Shown: one piece after another, positions 11,398 to 26,159 of the stretch | Layout: every line of letters starts with the position of its first letter | How positions within the stretch are numbered: position 1 is the first letter of the stretch | Notes under the pieces: model-generated | What the model was told of the DNA's origin: nothing | What the model saw: only the letters and a program-made list of their open reading frames with translations | The model's database searches: none | Position numbers and translations under genes: made by a program | Assembly: GCF_031143425.1 (NCBI RefSeq) | Contig: NC_090446.1 | Coordinates: forward strand, 1,028,165,066-1,028,229,065 | Direction: 5' to 3' | Origin: Pleurodeles waltl | Lineage: Eukaryota; Chordata; Amphibia; Caudata; Salamandridae | Length of the DNA stretch: 64,000 nt

Positions 11398-12137
11398 TCA
11401 TACTACTTGACCCACAGCCGCATCAGTCTTGTCAGACTCATCAAGGCAATAATGTTTCGTAAAGGTGTACCTACTAGACCATGTTGTTGCTCTGCAGATG
11501 TGTTGGATAGGCACACCAGCAAACAGAGATGGAGACAGCTCTGGTGGAATGGGCCTTAACTGCGGTTCGCAATGGTTTTCCTGATTGTCTGTGGCAAAAC
11601 TGAATGGCGGATGAAATCCATCTGGCAATGGTTTGTTTGGAGACTGGATGACCCTGTCTGAGGATACCATATGTCACAAATAATTGAGCACATTTGCAAA
11701 TATGATGGGTTCTCTGCAAATAGAACTTGAGACATCTTTTGACGTCCAAAGAGTGTAATGACGTAATTGCAATGGTTAGTGGATATGGGAAAATAGTCTT
11801 TAGCACTATTGGCTCATTTAAGTGGAAGTCCGAAGGCACCTTTGGTATAAATCTGGGATTGGTCTGAAGGATTACCCTTATCGGATTTGAACTGAAGAAA
11901 CAGTTCTTTTATGGTAAAAGCTTGAATGCTGCTGACCCCCTTGGCCAATTCCAGAGCTAGAAGAAGTGCGGTCTTCCAAGTGAGGTACTGAAGATCTGTT
12001 TTGTAAATGGGTATGAATAGAGCTTTCATAAGCTGACCTAAAACCACAAACAGTAGCTGTGATGGCAGTGGCGTCTTCACTTGGGAATATGTCCTGGACG
12101 GGCTTTTTAAAAATTGTTTTATAATTCTGGGGACCAC
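11398..12137 (-). pseudogene. tyrosine recombinase of DIRS A
   Basis: Three overlapping minus-strand frames are fragments of one protein. The longest has YR-family blocks: SLDVKRCLKFYLQRT, HPVSKQTIARWI and the catalytic block KAHSTRAVS with the conserved H-x-x-R. The continuation (TWSSRYTFTKHYCLD, with the Tyr region) is in a different frame, so at least one frameshift separates the Arg and Tyr blocks. The upstream frame (11814-12137) carries the N-terminal part (KTALLLALELAKGVSSIQAF). Such enzymes integrate circular DIRS DNA without target duplication. Confidence 0.8.
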
Positions 12138-12550
12138 ATAGACTTTGTATTATTAGAACGTCTAAATCTGGAAATTGCCCCCAGATGTACTCTAATGCAA
12201 GGATGGGTTAATCCTTGTGCTAGATTTAGTAAACAAGGGAGAATTTGTTCTGCCAATAAAGGAGAAAGGATGAATGTTGTGCTCTGCACACCAGATGCAA
12301 AATCTCTTCCACTTGCTTTTGTATGTTTTGTTAGTGGTGTCCCCTCTTGCCTTTGCCAGTATCTCCATGCAGTCTGAAGGAATATCTAACCCAGCAAATT
12401 CATTTTACTTAGGAGCCAAGCTGATAAGTGTAGTGAGGTCGAGTTGGGATGACGGACCTGGCTCATCGTCAGCAGTGATGATATTGGTTTGAGCTGAACA
12501 TGAGATTGTTCTAACAGGAGCAGGAGCTCAGTGAACCAAAACTGTTTGGG

Positions 12551-14091
12551 CTATCTTGGGGTAATGGCAGGGTTTCCCTCTTCAATTTTCCAAGAAACCT
12601 TAGGATCAAAGGGATCAGGGAAAAAGCTTAGATTCCTCACCATCTCATTGAAAAATGCAAGATTCCCCCACAATTCTTTCTCGGGATTCAACTTGCAAAG
12701 AATTGCCAGTTTTGTTCTCCCTGTCGCAAACAGACCTAATTTTGGTTTGCCCAAACGATGGAATAGGTTATCCAGAATGTGCTAATTGAGCTCCCACCTG
12801 TGGCAGGTGATGCTGATCCTGCTTAATGAGTCCGCGAGAATGTTGGCACATTTTTGGCCATGATTTTTATTTGATGTTGTAGAGCCAATTCCACAACTCC
12901 TGTGCTTGAATAGATAGGCCTGGTGAGCACGTTTGTCCGTGCTTGTTGATATAGAATATGCTGGTGCAATTACCTGTCCGAATGAACACAGATGAGTATG
13001 CTAACTTCGGTAGAAAAGGTTTTAACGCCAAAGCGATGGCTCTCAGCTACAACAGATTTATGTGCTATTTCAATTCCTTGGAATCCCATTTGCCCCTTAG
13101 CGTTAGAATTTGCAGATGGGCCCCACCCAACCTTCCAGCAATACATCTGTTTTGACATATTTGGGGATTTGTGCCAGAAATGATAGCCCCTCTGATAGAT
13201 TGGATAGTCTGGTCCACCATATCATGGCTTGTCACTATTGCAGTGATGCCAACAATAATGCCCTCGAACAAACCTGGAGTCTGCAGCCACTGCTTGCCCA
13301 ATTCCTCTTGGGAGTAGTGGCATTCGTAGATGGCAGTTCAGGATGAGAAGAGTGCATAAGGAAAGCATTCAGAGGAGTGACTTGTATATGCGGACAGAAA
13401 CAGACTTTTGTGTAGTTAAATTATTTCGTAGCTGTCACATTTTTTCTGGTCTGTCCAGAGCGGTGAATGCTTTGTTTGGTCCCAGAAATGTCAATGTTGT
13501 CATCAAGGTCAAGAAAGATTTTTGAAAGTTGACTGCAAGACCTACCTTGCAGAACAATGCCAGACAGTATGCTGCGTCCTTTAATGTATGCGCTTTTATC
13601 ACCCAGTAGTCCAGGTATGGAAAGACCTGAACTCCACTCTGTCTGAGATAGACCGCCAATGGAGCTAATACCCTGGTGAAAATGTGCGGTGTTAATTTCA
13701 GTCCAAATGGGAAGACTGTAAACTGGTAGTGCATGCAGGCCACCTTGAAGCATAGAACTTTGCAGTCTTGGGTGATGTGATATATGAAAATATGCATCCT
13801 GGCGGTCTAAGACAGTCATGTGATCTCCTGGCCTGAGGAGCTGAAGGATATCCTACCTAGAGTGTCACCAATCAGGAAGATTGCTTCATCAAGTAATTTG
13901 TGTTAGTCTAAAATAGGGCGCCAATCTCCTGTCTTCTTAAAAATGAGGAAGAAATGAGAATAGAACTCCATTCCCTTCTGTGGTTTCGAGACTATTTCTA
14001 TCGCTTCTTTCCGCAGCATACTGGATACTTCAACAAGAAGTTGTTTCAAGTGCGGAAGGGGTGGTACCTTTGATGGGGTACTGGACGGCAT
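12551..14091 (-). pseudogene. reverse transcriptase / RNase H of DIRS A
   Basis: From N to C on the minus strand: 13903-14091 has the DIRS RT entry (EAIEIVSKPQKGMEFYS, FFLIFKKTGDWRPILD). 13421-13819 holds two frames that between them contain LDRQDAYFHIS, HYQFTVFPFGL and FPYLDYWVIK (the YLDD equivalent, changed to YLDY). 13065-13301 has the RNase H block LTLRGKWDSKELK. 12551-12754 has the RNase H end (KLGLFATGR, LCKLNPEKELWG). Reading switches frame several times. Function as known for DIRS: copying the RNA into DNA. Confidence 0.8.
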
Positions 14092-14337
14092 CTTTGGAAA
14101 TTCTAGGATATGACCTCTTGCGATTAGTTACAGCACCCATTAGTAATGAGGTAACACTGATGGAAATGGTGTGCAATCTGACCCGCCAATGGAGAGGGTG
14201 AGTTGAGCAGGGTAGCCGGCATTTTGGATTGGTCACTGCTTTTTTGTTGGAATACCTGTCTCGGAAAGAAAACTTTCCTCTAGTGGGATGCTTATGTGTC
14301 ACTGATGGTGGCTGTCTGAAAGTTTGCTGGTACAGAT

Positions 14338-16139
14338 ATGTTTGATGGTACTGAGCCTGACAAGACTGGTATTGATTTCTGTAGGGTTAAAAAAACAAAA
14401 ACAAAAAACACCTCTACAGGAATATGCTCCTCTGTCTATAGTTCCATAAAAAGGCTGTTTGCAAAACTGAAGACTTCTAGGGATTTAGGAGGAACCGTAT
14501 CTGATCAGCTATGCTGGGACCCACCTGTGGATGCAGTGTGGACAGTAGACTTGATGGCTGTGAAAGAGGCGTTCTGGGAGGAGGCGATGGTGCTGGTCTT
14601 GGGGTCTGCTTCACAGGAGCATTTCCACTGGGTCAGGAAGCCTGCGATAATAGTTCTGGAGCATATGTTCCAAGCCGATCACTAAAGACTGGCATCTGAA
14701 TGGATTGTTCCTGATGCTTTTGTTGTGAAGGCGAGTTTCAGAATGGTCACTCATAGTATAATAATAGCCATCACAGTATTGCCCTTCATCATCTTCATCT
14801 TCCTGACCCTTGACGTTAAGTTCTGATGTACTACGAGCTACCCCAAAGGGTCCATCATCATCACAGTCTTCATCATCATGAAGATGTGCTTGTGGTAGAG
14901 ATGACCTTAATGAGAGAAGTGTGGGATGGGAGAATTCCTGTAGGAGATTTCTGCCTTGGAAAGATCAAGGACAAAGGTAACAAGCATCTGCAAAGCAATG
15001 GGTCTCGCGTTGGCTCGAGTTAGAGCCATTAGCGTTGTAAATTCCAAACTGGACTTTTCTTGCCACATAAATTGAAAATGAAAAATAAAACAGTTGACAT
15101 AAGCCAGCCGATTCAAAGTGCCACGGCCGCCACGAGTGAGAGCATGAAGGAGACACACTAAAGGGAAAAGAAGTTTGCTCGCAGTCAAACGTATCAGCAA
15201 ATGTGCAATTATCCATGTAACAGGGTCTATGGCCAAGGCAGTAACAAAACTGCCCGAAGGAGGGACAAAAAGCATTTACCAATGATAAAGGATTTTTGAA
15301 AGGCAAGCCCATGAACAAGTAATAGTGATGGGTGTGCTGTGGGCGTGGTTAAAAGTCCACAGATAGGTTACAACAGGCCAGGGCGCTTGTGTGCTTGGCC
15401 TGAAAATGTTGTCGCCAATGAGGATTTTTGCAGTGTTGAATTGTCACCCAGATTCCTTGTTGACGAGTCCCTCATCAACAGAGGGTCCCTCGATGTAGAT
15501 TTAATCGCCGACAATTTACGAGCAACGGATTCTTCATCATCGACCGTTCACTCAGAGTATTGATCATAAAGGTGTCCCTCGTCTGCATGGGCTTCATTGC
15601 GATGGGTCTGTCATCAACAGTGTTCTCATAGTTAACGGTTCACTCATTGACGTAGTGTTCTTTGTCGGTTCCCTCACCGATGGCAACTTTGTTGGGTTTA
15701 GGGGCACCAATGACAGTGACTGAAGGCATGGTTATTCTTGTAGTAGCGATAGTAGTCGACGACTGTGACGATGAAATTATCATGGGTGTCGATGCTGTAG
15801 TACACGTCGATGTTGAAGTCGTAGTAGCCACCATCAACAAGCAGTCGATGACGCCAGAGTGAAATCTTATTTCGTCATGAACGGTAGAGATAGCGAAGTC
15901 TTTTTTGACTTAGTTTTCTTCAGAGAAGGAGTATTAGGCTCAAAATAAACATTTTCTGAAGGAACTTTTTCCTTTTTTAAGGAGGATGAGTCTTGTGTTG
16001 GCCAGATGAGATCTGATGGGATTTCTTCATGATTTTTTATAGGCTGAAGTGAAGGTTGTTTTTCAGCAGATCTGTGTCTTTTCTTAGATGACACAGTGTT
16101 AGAAGACTCATCACTTTCCTGTCCAGAGAGGTGTTTCAT
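14338..16139 (-). pseudogene. gag region of DIRS A (heavily decayed)
   Basis: Position upstream of RT and inside the right ITR marks this as gag. The best preserved part is 15867-16139, a Ser/Lys-rich N-terminus (KHLSGQESDESSNTVSSKKR). 15460-15840 is a degenerate tract of short units built around TCATCGACG and TCCCTCA, reading as Thr/Ser-rich on the minus strand. No intact frame remains. Assignment rests mainly on position. Confidence 0.5.
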
Positions 16140-16541
16140 GAGTTTTTAGTTTCTGGAACCAAAGTAAAAGTCTGCCTTTCCTGTCCTTCAGCTTCTTTTT
16201 GGAAAAGTTGTGACAAATTTTACAATCCTTCACCTTATGTTCTTGATGAAGGCAATGTATTCAATTCTTATGTGAATCCTCAGAGCGGAGCCTCTTTTTG
16301 CTGCAGCTGTTGCAAGCTAAGAAAATTCAGTTTTTAGCTGGTTCTGACATGACGGCCAGTCAGAATACATATCTAAATAAAAAAAATATATAAAAAAAAT
16401 ATATATGTTTTTTTTTTGTGTGTGTTTTGCTTCAGAATGTGACTGAAGATTGAAAACTGAGCAGAGCGGAGGGAGACTCCCATCATACGACATGCAGTAG
16501 AAAATCTGAGGGAATCTGCCTCTCTTGAGAACCGTCTAGAC

Positions 16542-16886
16542 CACTGATACTCAAAGTATGGAGCAGGGTGCCGCATGCGGCCCTCATGACCTTTACATGA
16601 GGCCCCCTGATCAACAGTAGCACTGGACTGTTATTTACTCGACTCAGCACAAGCTTTAGAAAGAAGTTAAATAAATAGGCCAGCTTTATTTAAAGGCTAA
16701 TTGTGCAATTTGGCCACTAGATGTGTATGCTTCACTTCCCCTACATCCACCTTACGTGCAAACACCACCCCACCCCCCCCCAACCCGACTGCCACTGCTG
16801 GCATCAATGCGGCCCTTGGTCAAATCACAGACCAAACTTTTTGGCCCCTGGAAACATTTTTGTGAGTGGCCATGTTCCTAGAGAGT
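16542..16886. mobile_element. small non-autonomous insertion, hAT-like
   Basis: It interrupts the right ITR of DIRS A: ITR sequence stops at GTCTAGA (about 16541) and resumes at GGCTGATTGGC (16887). The insert begins CCACTGATACTCAAAG, has GCATGCGGCCC near one end and ATGCGGCCC near the other, as in many hAT non-autonomous elements. Imperfect flanking octamers (GTCTAGAC, TCCTAGAG) may be the 8-bp duplication. Terminal inverted repeats are not clear, so the class is tentative. Confidence 0.4.
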
Positions 16887-16917
16887 GTTTTCGGCTGATT
16901 GGCTAAGCTGTATACTT

Positions 16918-19340
16918 TGGACTCAAAGACAACTCCAGGCCAATAGGTTTTTATATAGAAAAATATTTTCTTAATTTATTTTAGAACCACAAGATTCAGA
17001 ATTCAAGCAAGTATATAAATTGTAAGGTACTTGGCATAGGTAAACATAGAACTGTGAATGAAAACAGTAATGTACACAGTTTGGCATAAAATGGCAATAA
17101 GCTATTTTAAAAGTGGACAGTGCAAAATTAAACAGTTCCTGGGGGAGGTAAGTAAAGGTTAGTTTTTCAGGTAAGTAAAGCACTTACAAGTTCAGTCTCT
17201 GGGGCATAGGCAGCCCACCATTGGGGGTTCAAGTCAACCCCAAACAAACAGCACCAGCAACACAGGGCCGGTCAGGTGCAGAGGTCAAAGAGGGGCCCAA
17301 ATAACATAGGCGCCTATGGAGAATAGGGGTGCTCCGGTTCCAGTATACTAGCAGGTAAGTACCTGCGTCCTCAGGGAGCAGGCCAAGGGGGTTTTGTAGA
17401 GCACAGGTGGGGGGGTCCCACACAGGCACACAAAATACACCCTCAGCGGCACAGGGGCGGCCGGGTGCAGTGTACTAACAAGGAGTCAGGTTTGTGATTG
17501 AAATCAATGGAGGGACCCGGGGGTCACTCTGGCGATGCAGGCAGGGCACAGGGAGGCTTCTCTGGCCAGCCACCAACTGGACAAAGATGAGGGTTTTCTG
17601 CTGGTCACTCCTGCACCGGTAGTTGGTTCCTTTCAGGCCTGGGGGCTGCGGGTGCAGTGTTACTTCCAGGCGTCAGGTTCTTTGTTACCGGACAGTCGCT
17701 GTCAGGGGGATCCTCTGGATTCTCTCTGCAGGTGTTGCTGTGGGGGGTGCAGGGAGGTCATCTCAGGGTGGAAACGTCGTTGGAGTCGTCTGTCGGTAAC
17801 CTTTGTGGTGTTGGTTTCTCTGGACACAGGCCGGGGGCGTTGGGTGCAGAGTGGTGGGGACTCGTGCTTCTGGAGTGAGGTGAGAGTCCCTTTAAAGACG
17901 GTTTCTTCTTCTTGCTTTGGACAGAGCCGCTGTCCACAGGAGTTTATTGGTCCTTTGGAATTGCAGGGCAGTCCTCTGAGTCGGCACAGGTCGCTGGGCC
18001 TGCAGGATGCGTCGCTGTTGCAGGTTCTTTGAATCTGGAGACCGGCCGGTAGGGCTGGGGCCAAAGCAGTCGTCTCCTTTCCAGGTCTGCAGTCCTTGTT
18101 AGGCTGTCAGGAATCTGATTTCCTAGATTCAGGGTCGCCCCTAAATAATAGATTTAGGGGTGTTTAGGGCTGGAGGGCAGTAGCCAATGGCTACTGTCCC
18201 GGAGGGTGGCTTCACCCTCCTTGTGCCTCCTTCCCTTTGGGGAGGGGGCACATCCCTATCCCTATTGGGCTAAATCCTCCAAACCAAGATGGAGGATTTT
18301 CTAAGGAGGGGGGGGGGGGGGGTCACTTCAGCTCTGGTCACCTTAGAGGTGGACCTGGTTGAGGGGGTGACTCCTCCTTGTCTTTTTCATTATCACCCCG
18401 GACTTGCCACCCAAAGTGGGGGCTGTGTCCGGGGGGCGGGCATCTCCACTAGCAAGAGTGCCCTGGGGCATTGTAACATGAAGCCTGAGCCTTTGAGGGT
18501 CACTGCTAGGTGTTACAGTTCCTGCAGTTGGGAGGTGTGAAGCACCTCCACCCAGGCAGGCTTTGTTTCTGGCCTCAAAGGGTCCAAAGGCTCTCAACCT
18601 ATGGGGTCAGAAACTGGTCTCAGTGGCAGGCTGGCACTGACCAGTCAGTCCTGTACTGAAGGATTGGGTATAATACAGGGGGTATTTCTAAGATGCCCTC
18701 TGTGTGCATTTTGTAATAAATCCAACACTGGCATCAGTGTGGGTTTATTATTCTGAGAAGTCTGATATCAAACTTCCCAGTATTCAGTGTAGCCATTATG
18801 GAACTGTGGAGTTCGTATTTTACAAACTCCCAGACCATATACTTAATATGGCCACACTGCACTTACAATGTCTAAGAATGGACCTAGACACTGTAGGGGC
18901 ATAGTACTCATGCAGCTATGCCCTCACCTGTGGTATAGTGCACCCTGCCTTAGGGCTGTAAGGCCTGCGAGAGGGGCGACTTACCTATGCCACAGGCAGT
19001 GTTTAGGGGGATTCCATGTCACCTTAGCCTTTTTCTCCCCACCAACACGCACAATCTGCAATGTCAGTGTGCATGTGTTAGGTGAGGGGTCCCTTAGGGT
19101 GGCACAACACATGCTCCAGCCCTTAGGGACCTTCCCTAGTCACAGGTCCCTTGGTACCTTTTCAAATGGACTTATCTGTGTGCCAGAGGTGTGCCAATTG
19201 TGGGAACAATGGTACATTTTAAGTGAAAGAACACTGGTGCCGGGGCCTGGTTAGCAGGATCCCAGCAAACTTCAGTCAAGTCAGCATTACAATCAGGCAA
19301 AAAGTGGGGGGTAACTGCAACAAGTAGCCATTTTCCTACA
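16918..19340 (-). repeat. old, truncated solo LTR of the Gmr1-like family
   Basis: Aligns along its length with the LTRs at 7094-9781 but with many differences. It starts inside the LTR (near the AATAGGTTTTTATATAG segment), so the last 220 bp or so of the LTR are missing, and ends TTTTCCTACA at 19340. It keeps the CCAAT-box palindrome (18178-18196), the TATA-region palindrome (18138-18160), the third hairpin (18272-18299) and three of the four antisense GGTAAGT motifs. It sits in the right ITR of DIRS A. No internal region or second LTR is present. Confidence 0.85.
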
Positions 19341-19493
19341 TAGGCTATCTAGTCAATGGCTCACTTCCATTAGTGCAGATTCTACTGATGTACTTTGCTT
19401 TATTATAAGTACTGTGGGACTCCCACTTCAACGAGTGGAAATGATTCAGGCATGTAAATCTATAAAAGATCCAGCGCTAGAGAATTTAACCAA

Positions 19494-20180
19494 CATGGTT
19501 CTGGCAGCAAGATTTCTGCTTTACACAAAAAAAACAAAAAACAAAAAACATCCATATTATGGATTTTTGTTTTTTCTCTGGGCTGATCTTGTTCTTAAGG
19601 AACATTTTAGGCATATAAGAGGGAATCCTTTTGTAATTCACTGTAAATAACGGGAAGAGCTATCATGGCCTGGCCAATTTTATGAATTTACTGCAGATAC
19701 CTTTCACAGTCCACTTGCCATCATTACAGCAGACATAAAAGATGTTCCACTACACAGCCTGGCATTTTCTATGGATGTCATAATAGCTATGAGCTTTGTT
19801 TCACATTAAATTCTGGCTGCTACACAACGGTAGCATATGTGTAGTTTTTAACCAAATTTCCAGTGGCAAGAGAGAGAAGACAAGAAGTCCACATCACCAT
19901 TATTGGTTATTACTTTTATGAACCACTTACCCAATCTATGAGATAAAGAGCTAAAATCTCTCCTTTTCTTTTCACAACTATGAGGTGAAGCTTAAATTTA
20001 TAGGCTGGCAACTTGGTTATTTTTCAACCCTAGGAAAAACATACTCGGCATTCAACAGGTATGCTCTTATGAGGGGTCCTCAGTAAACTTCCTTGGTATT
20101 CACTTCTAAAGCAACTGGTCAGCTACCTCCGATGCATTTTTTTCAGCGGGCCTTCCAGGAAATTAAAATACAGTATAAAC
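19494..20180. other. intron 7, no gene recognised
   Basis: A/T-rich sequence with an A-rich tract (19526-19550). I see no exon, terminal repeat or protein motif here. Confidence 0.4.
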
Positions 20181-20236
20181 CAGTGGTTCACAACTTTGAC
20201 GTCTGTGAACCCCTACTTTATCATTACTGGTTCCAA
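20181..20236 (+). mobile_element. hAT-like terminal fragment
   Basis: Begins CCAGTGGTTCACAACTTTG and continues with TGTGAACCCCTACTTTATC, the pattern of hAT-superfamily ends. About 55 bp remain before LTR-like sequence begins. Confidence 0.4.
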
Positions 20237-20836
20237 GGTACCGCTGGAAGTCATGGACCCAGGCCGGGGTGTTTGGGTGCAGAAGACCTTTAGCAGCGTT
20301 GCTCCTGTGTCAAGGCGCACACTGCTCTTTGGGTGATCTGCCGAAGGAGAGACAAAACAAGGCAGATGGACGGCCGAGAAGGATGCCCTGTGCAGTGCGG
20401 ACATCCCTCAATGGCAAGTCTTCCGATGCACTGTTGGATGTTTTTTCACTTGGAGGGGAGATGGGATTGGTCTCAGAGCATGCTGGCCTTCTCCTGGACG
20501 GCCGCTGAATCAGTGGACCCAGTGGTCAGCAGAACGGTGGACTGGATGCTGTGGTTGGTGCCTGTAGGAAGAAGGGAAGTGGCTCCTCCACTCCAAGGGA
20601 GATGCCGATGTGCAGCGGCACTTAGGAACCTTCTCCACTGCCCACACCCTTGGTACCAGTGGTACCCTCTTACTAGTGACTCAAAAGGGTAGAGGAGTGT
20701 GTGTCAATAGTACACATTGGTACCTGGTTTTTAGGGAAAGAGCACTGCCACTTGGGACCTGTTTTTCAGTTGAAAACCTTCAGTACCAATGAGCAAAAAA
20801 TGGGGGTGACCATGTCCAAAAGGGGTTCTTTCCTAC
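20237..20836 (-). repeat. fragment of an LTR related to the Gmr1-like family
   Basis: Ends TTCTTTCCTACA on the plus strand, preceded by a segment like the LTR start (CATTGGTACCTGG, AAAATGGGGGTGACCATG). An internal stretch GGGTGCAGAAGACC recalls the LTR motif GGGTGCAG. The middle of the LTR is deleted. No target duplication found. Confidence 0.5.
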
Positions 20837-23273
<2,437 letters not shown>

Positions 23274-23505
23274 CTAAAAGGTAATACAGGCATGTAAATG
23301 TTTTTGAAGACCGAATCTGCAAGAAGAATACTAATATTTTTCCATTTATTTCATACAGCAGTGTACCAGGTGCTTACCTTTAAGAATAAAATACTTCATT
23401 AAAGATCAGATTTCATTCGGACCCAGAAAATAGTTTAGAACAGCTCCTTATACACAGAAACAGCTACTTATCAGAAACACAGATGTTCCAGTATTTACTG
23501 TGGTC
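23274..23505. other. intron 6, unique sequence upstream of exon 7
   Basis: Contains the exon 7 acceptor region (CCTTTTAG, pyrimidine-rich) and A/T-rich sequence up to the left end of DIRS B. No other feature seen. Confidence 0.5.
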
Positions 23506-24325
23506 TTGATTCTATGTCAGGACTGCAGACGAGGATTAGGCTGTTCTTTCCCTGTTTTATTTCTACAGCAGCCATTGAAAAAGACCTCCTCAAACAAGTC
23601 AACCGGTATGAAAATTTAATTTCTCATTAGGCCTAGGGAACATAACCACAACATAATGTCCAATCTGGTGCCAGAGTTGTCCCTCAAAGCCTCTTCACAA
23701 CACTCCAGCTCCCTTTTTATTTGCTGCTCCAGCAGCCTTTCAGATAAGTCCCTCAGTGTCTCCCTGAATGTTTCTGACTTTGCCAATTATAGTACTGTAT
23801 TTTATTAGTGAACGTGTATTTCCTTACAGCGCAGTCACAGGAACATTTACCGCTCCTCTGTGGCCGTCTTTCTTGTAATATTTCATCTTTGTTTGGGCTC
23901 TGGGCGGGTTTGCGATCAGCTGACTGCTAGAGGGCCACACACCACATCAGTTTTAGCCTCCGCACGATCTTTACCCTCAGTCAGCCGGCGCATCTTTTCT
24001 GTGAGTTTCCCTCTCCAGAGAGACGCGCTGGGCTGCTTTCTGGAGGCTGTTTCCCAGCTGTGTCAGCCCCACCTGAAGTCTGAACACACTTGAGCGTAGG
24101 ACGATGTTCAGTTTATTTAATGGACTTAACACTGGTGTAAATTACACCACTCAGACAAGGGGTTTCTGTCCAAAGGCCTAGTTAGGCCTTACCTCTGCAC
24201 ACTGAGTGCCAAAAGTATACTTCTGAATTGCGGCCCCACCCCCAGGCCTACATTTGCTCTTTGAACGCTACATATTAACTGTACTGGGCTGACTCCAACG
24301 TTTATAGCCCTCTGTCCTACAGGCT

Positions 24326-24772
24326 GTGCCCAGCCTTGATTCAATTATGCAGGACTCAGAGTCCTATTTTGAGGAGGACCCACCAGAATATTTGGAGGAA
24401 GAGGAGGCAATTGCCTACCTCTCCATCTATAGTAATTTTTTCCATCCATCCATATGGAAGGCAGGGTCACAGGCGATTGCACCGTTGGAGAGGAAAATGC
24501 TTCATCTGGAAGCCCAGTTTTCACAACTCCCCCACCTCGGGGGAAGAAATTGCTGGGCCTTTGGCACCTTTACCATCCCCCTGCCCCCCCCCCCCCACCC
24601 CTCCCCCACACACCAGCCAGACACACAATCTGACCCCAGGCACGCAGAAGATCCTGGGGCCCATTTAGATGCTTTTGCCCACCTTAAAAAGGCCTTCATG
24701 GCCTCCCACTGTCATGACCGGGGTCCCCTCCATCCAGCACATCAAGGGATCCTTCCTCGCCAGACTTCTTAG
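24326..24772 (+). pseudogene. gag-like frame of DIRS B
   Basis: 148 codons, acidic at the start (QDSESYFEEDPPEYLEEEEA) with a Pro/His-rich middle encoded partly by a run of C (about 24574-24590). Its position just inside the left ITR and before the RT/RNase H remnant suggests gag. No zinc knuckle is visible. An overlapping frame (24336-24668) is a shadow. Confidence 0.5.
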
Positions 24773-24795
24773 ATGGTCACTACTCCCCAGCTGCC

Positions 24796-25872
24796 TCAGA
24801 CTGCGAGAGTCTGCAGGAATCTAGATAATAGCGCAGATCCAGTAAGCCCTCCATGTTGGTGCAGGACCTCCACCCCCCTAAACCCCCACCCAAACACCTT
24901 CCTCGTTCTGACCCAGTCTATCCAATTCCTAGGTTTAAGAGTGGACTCTGTAATAGCTAGGCTGAGACTTCCATCACAAAAACTATCCAAAATCAAAAAC
25001 TCCGGAGCACTCTGGCCAGGCACTCTACCCCTCTACGACAGATAGCCCGCATTGTAGGTCTCTTGTTATCATCCATCCAGGACATATTCTAGGGCATTAT
25101 CAGGCATAAGACCTCAAAAATCTCATCTCCACAGGAGTCTCACTTACTCCTGGTCAGTTTCCCCTCTCAAGAGTAGGCCAAGTAACTCCATCCGTGGATG
25201 GAACATATGGAAGCCTGGAACAGGCTTGCCATCTTTGGTTCTCAACCTGGTCTGGATATAGAATTTGACGTCAGGCTAGGGTGCCCACTGCGAGGCATTC
25301 TCCACAGAAGAAAAATGGTCTTCCGTAGAGCTCTACCTCCATACAAACTGTCTGGAGGTGATGGCGGGGTCCTACGAGGTCATATGCTGGACCAGAGACA
25401 AAGCCCAGTGTTGTTGTTCTTCTCAAGATGAACAATGTAGTGGCTGCCCGTTACATCAATCTTCTTGCTGGGATGAGGTCCAAACTTCTCGTCGACTTAT
25501 CCTGGGACTTCTGGTCCTACTGTCTCAACCGTCCGATCTCTGTCACGGCAGAGCATTTCCCGGGGACAGACAAACGTGGTGGATTGGCACTCATGACATT
25601 GGCAGGATGCCAGCCTCTGGCAACTACACCCTCAGGTGTTTCAGGAGATTCTAGACACATGGGGTCCTTTTACGATGGATCTGCTTGCCTCCCACCTTGA
25701 CCATCAGCTGGACAGGTACTGCAGTTGGAGTCCGGACCCCAATGCAGTGCCAACAGACGCCTTTCTCCAGAACTGGAGCACAGAGGTGGGGTATGCATTT
25801 CCCCCCGTTTGCCATGATTATGAGATTGTTGACCCAGCTTCAGTGGTTGTTTCTCCGATCTGGCGGTCTTAA
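24796..25872 (+). pseudogene. RT C-terminus and RNase H of DIRS B
   Basis: 24773-25045 has SIQFLGLRVDSVIARLRLP, the DIRS block that follows the RT palm. 25428-25700 has ARYINLLAGMRSKLLVDLSWDFW, and 25636-25872 has PFTMDLLASHLDHQLDRYCSW, the conserved end of the RNase H region. The catalytic RT palm is missing and there are several frame changes. Non-functional. Confidence 0.7.
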
Positions 25873-26159
25873 GTATGGTTTCTACTTCTGGATCCCTGAG
25901 GGCGTACATTGTCCATATCCTCAACTTTCTGGCCTCCTTGGCTTCAGAAGGCCTAGCTTACAGGTGAATTAATACCTTCAGATCAGCTACTTCAGCAAGT
26001 CACACCCCAGCTGGTGGTCACCCAGTAGGAGAACATCCTCTGGTATGCAAGCTCCTGAGGGGTGTTAGACTGTCCATTCCGAACAAACCCAGATACTCCA
26101 CCTTATGGGATGTAAATACAGTATTGTGCCGTTTTTAAGTCCTGGCCAACAAATGAGTA

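Larger units (their letters stand above)
10402..19493 (-). mobile_element. DIRS-type retrotransposon A (interrupted, decayed)
   Basis: DIRS elements carry inverted terminal repeats (ITRs), an internal complementary region (ICR) that mirrors both ends, and a tyrosine recombinase instead of an integrase. Here the left ITR (10402 to about 10680) is found inverted on the right in three pieces: 16495-16541, 16887-16917 and 19341-19493. Two insertions split the pieces. The ICR lies at 10739-10800. Coding is on the minus strand in the order gag (16.1-14.3 kb), RT/RNase H (14.1-12.5 kb), recombinase (12.1-11.4 kb). Frameshifts and stops are frequent, so it is dead. It occupies most of intron 7 and runs in the sense of PRKAR1A. 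Confidence 0.85.
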
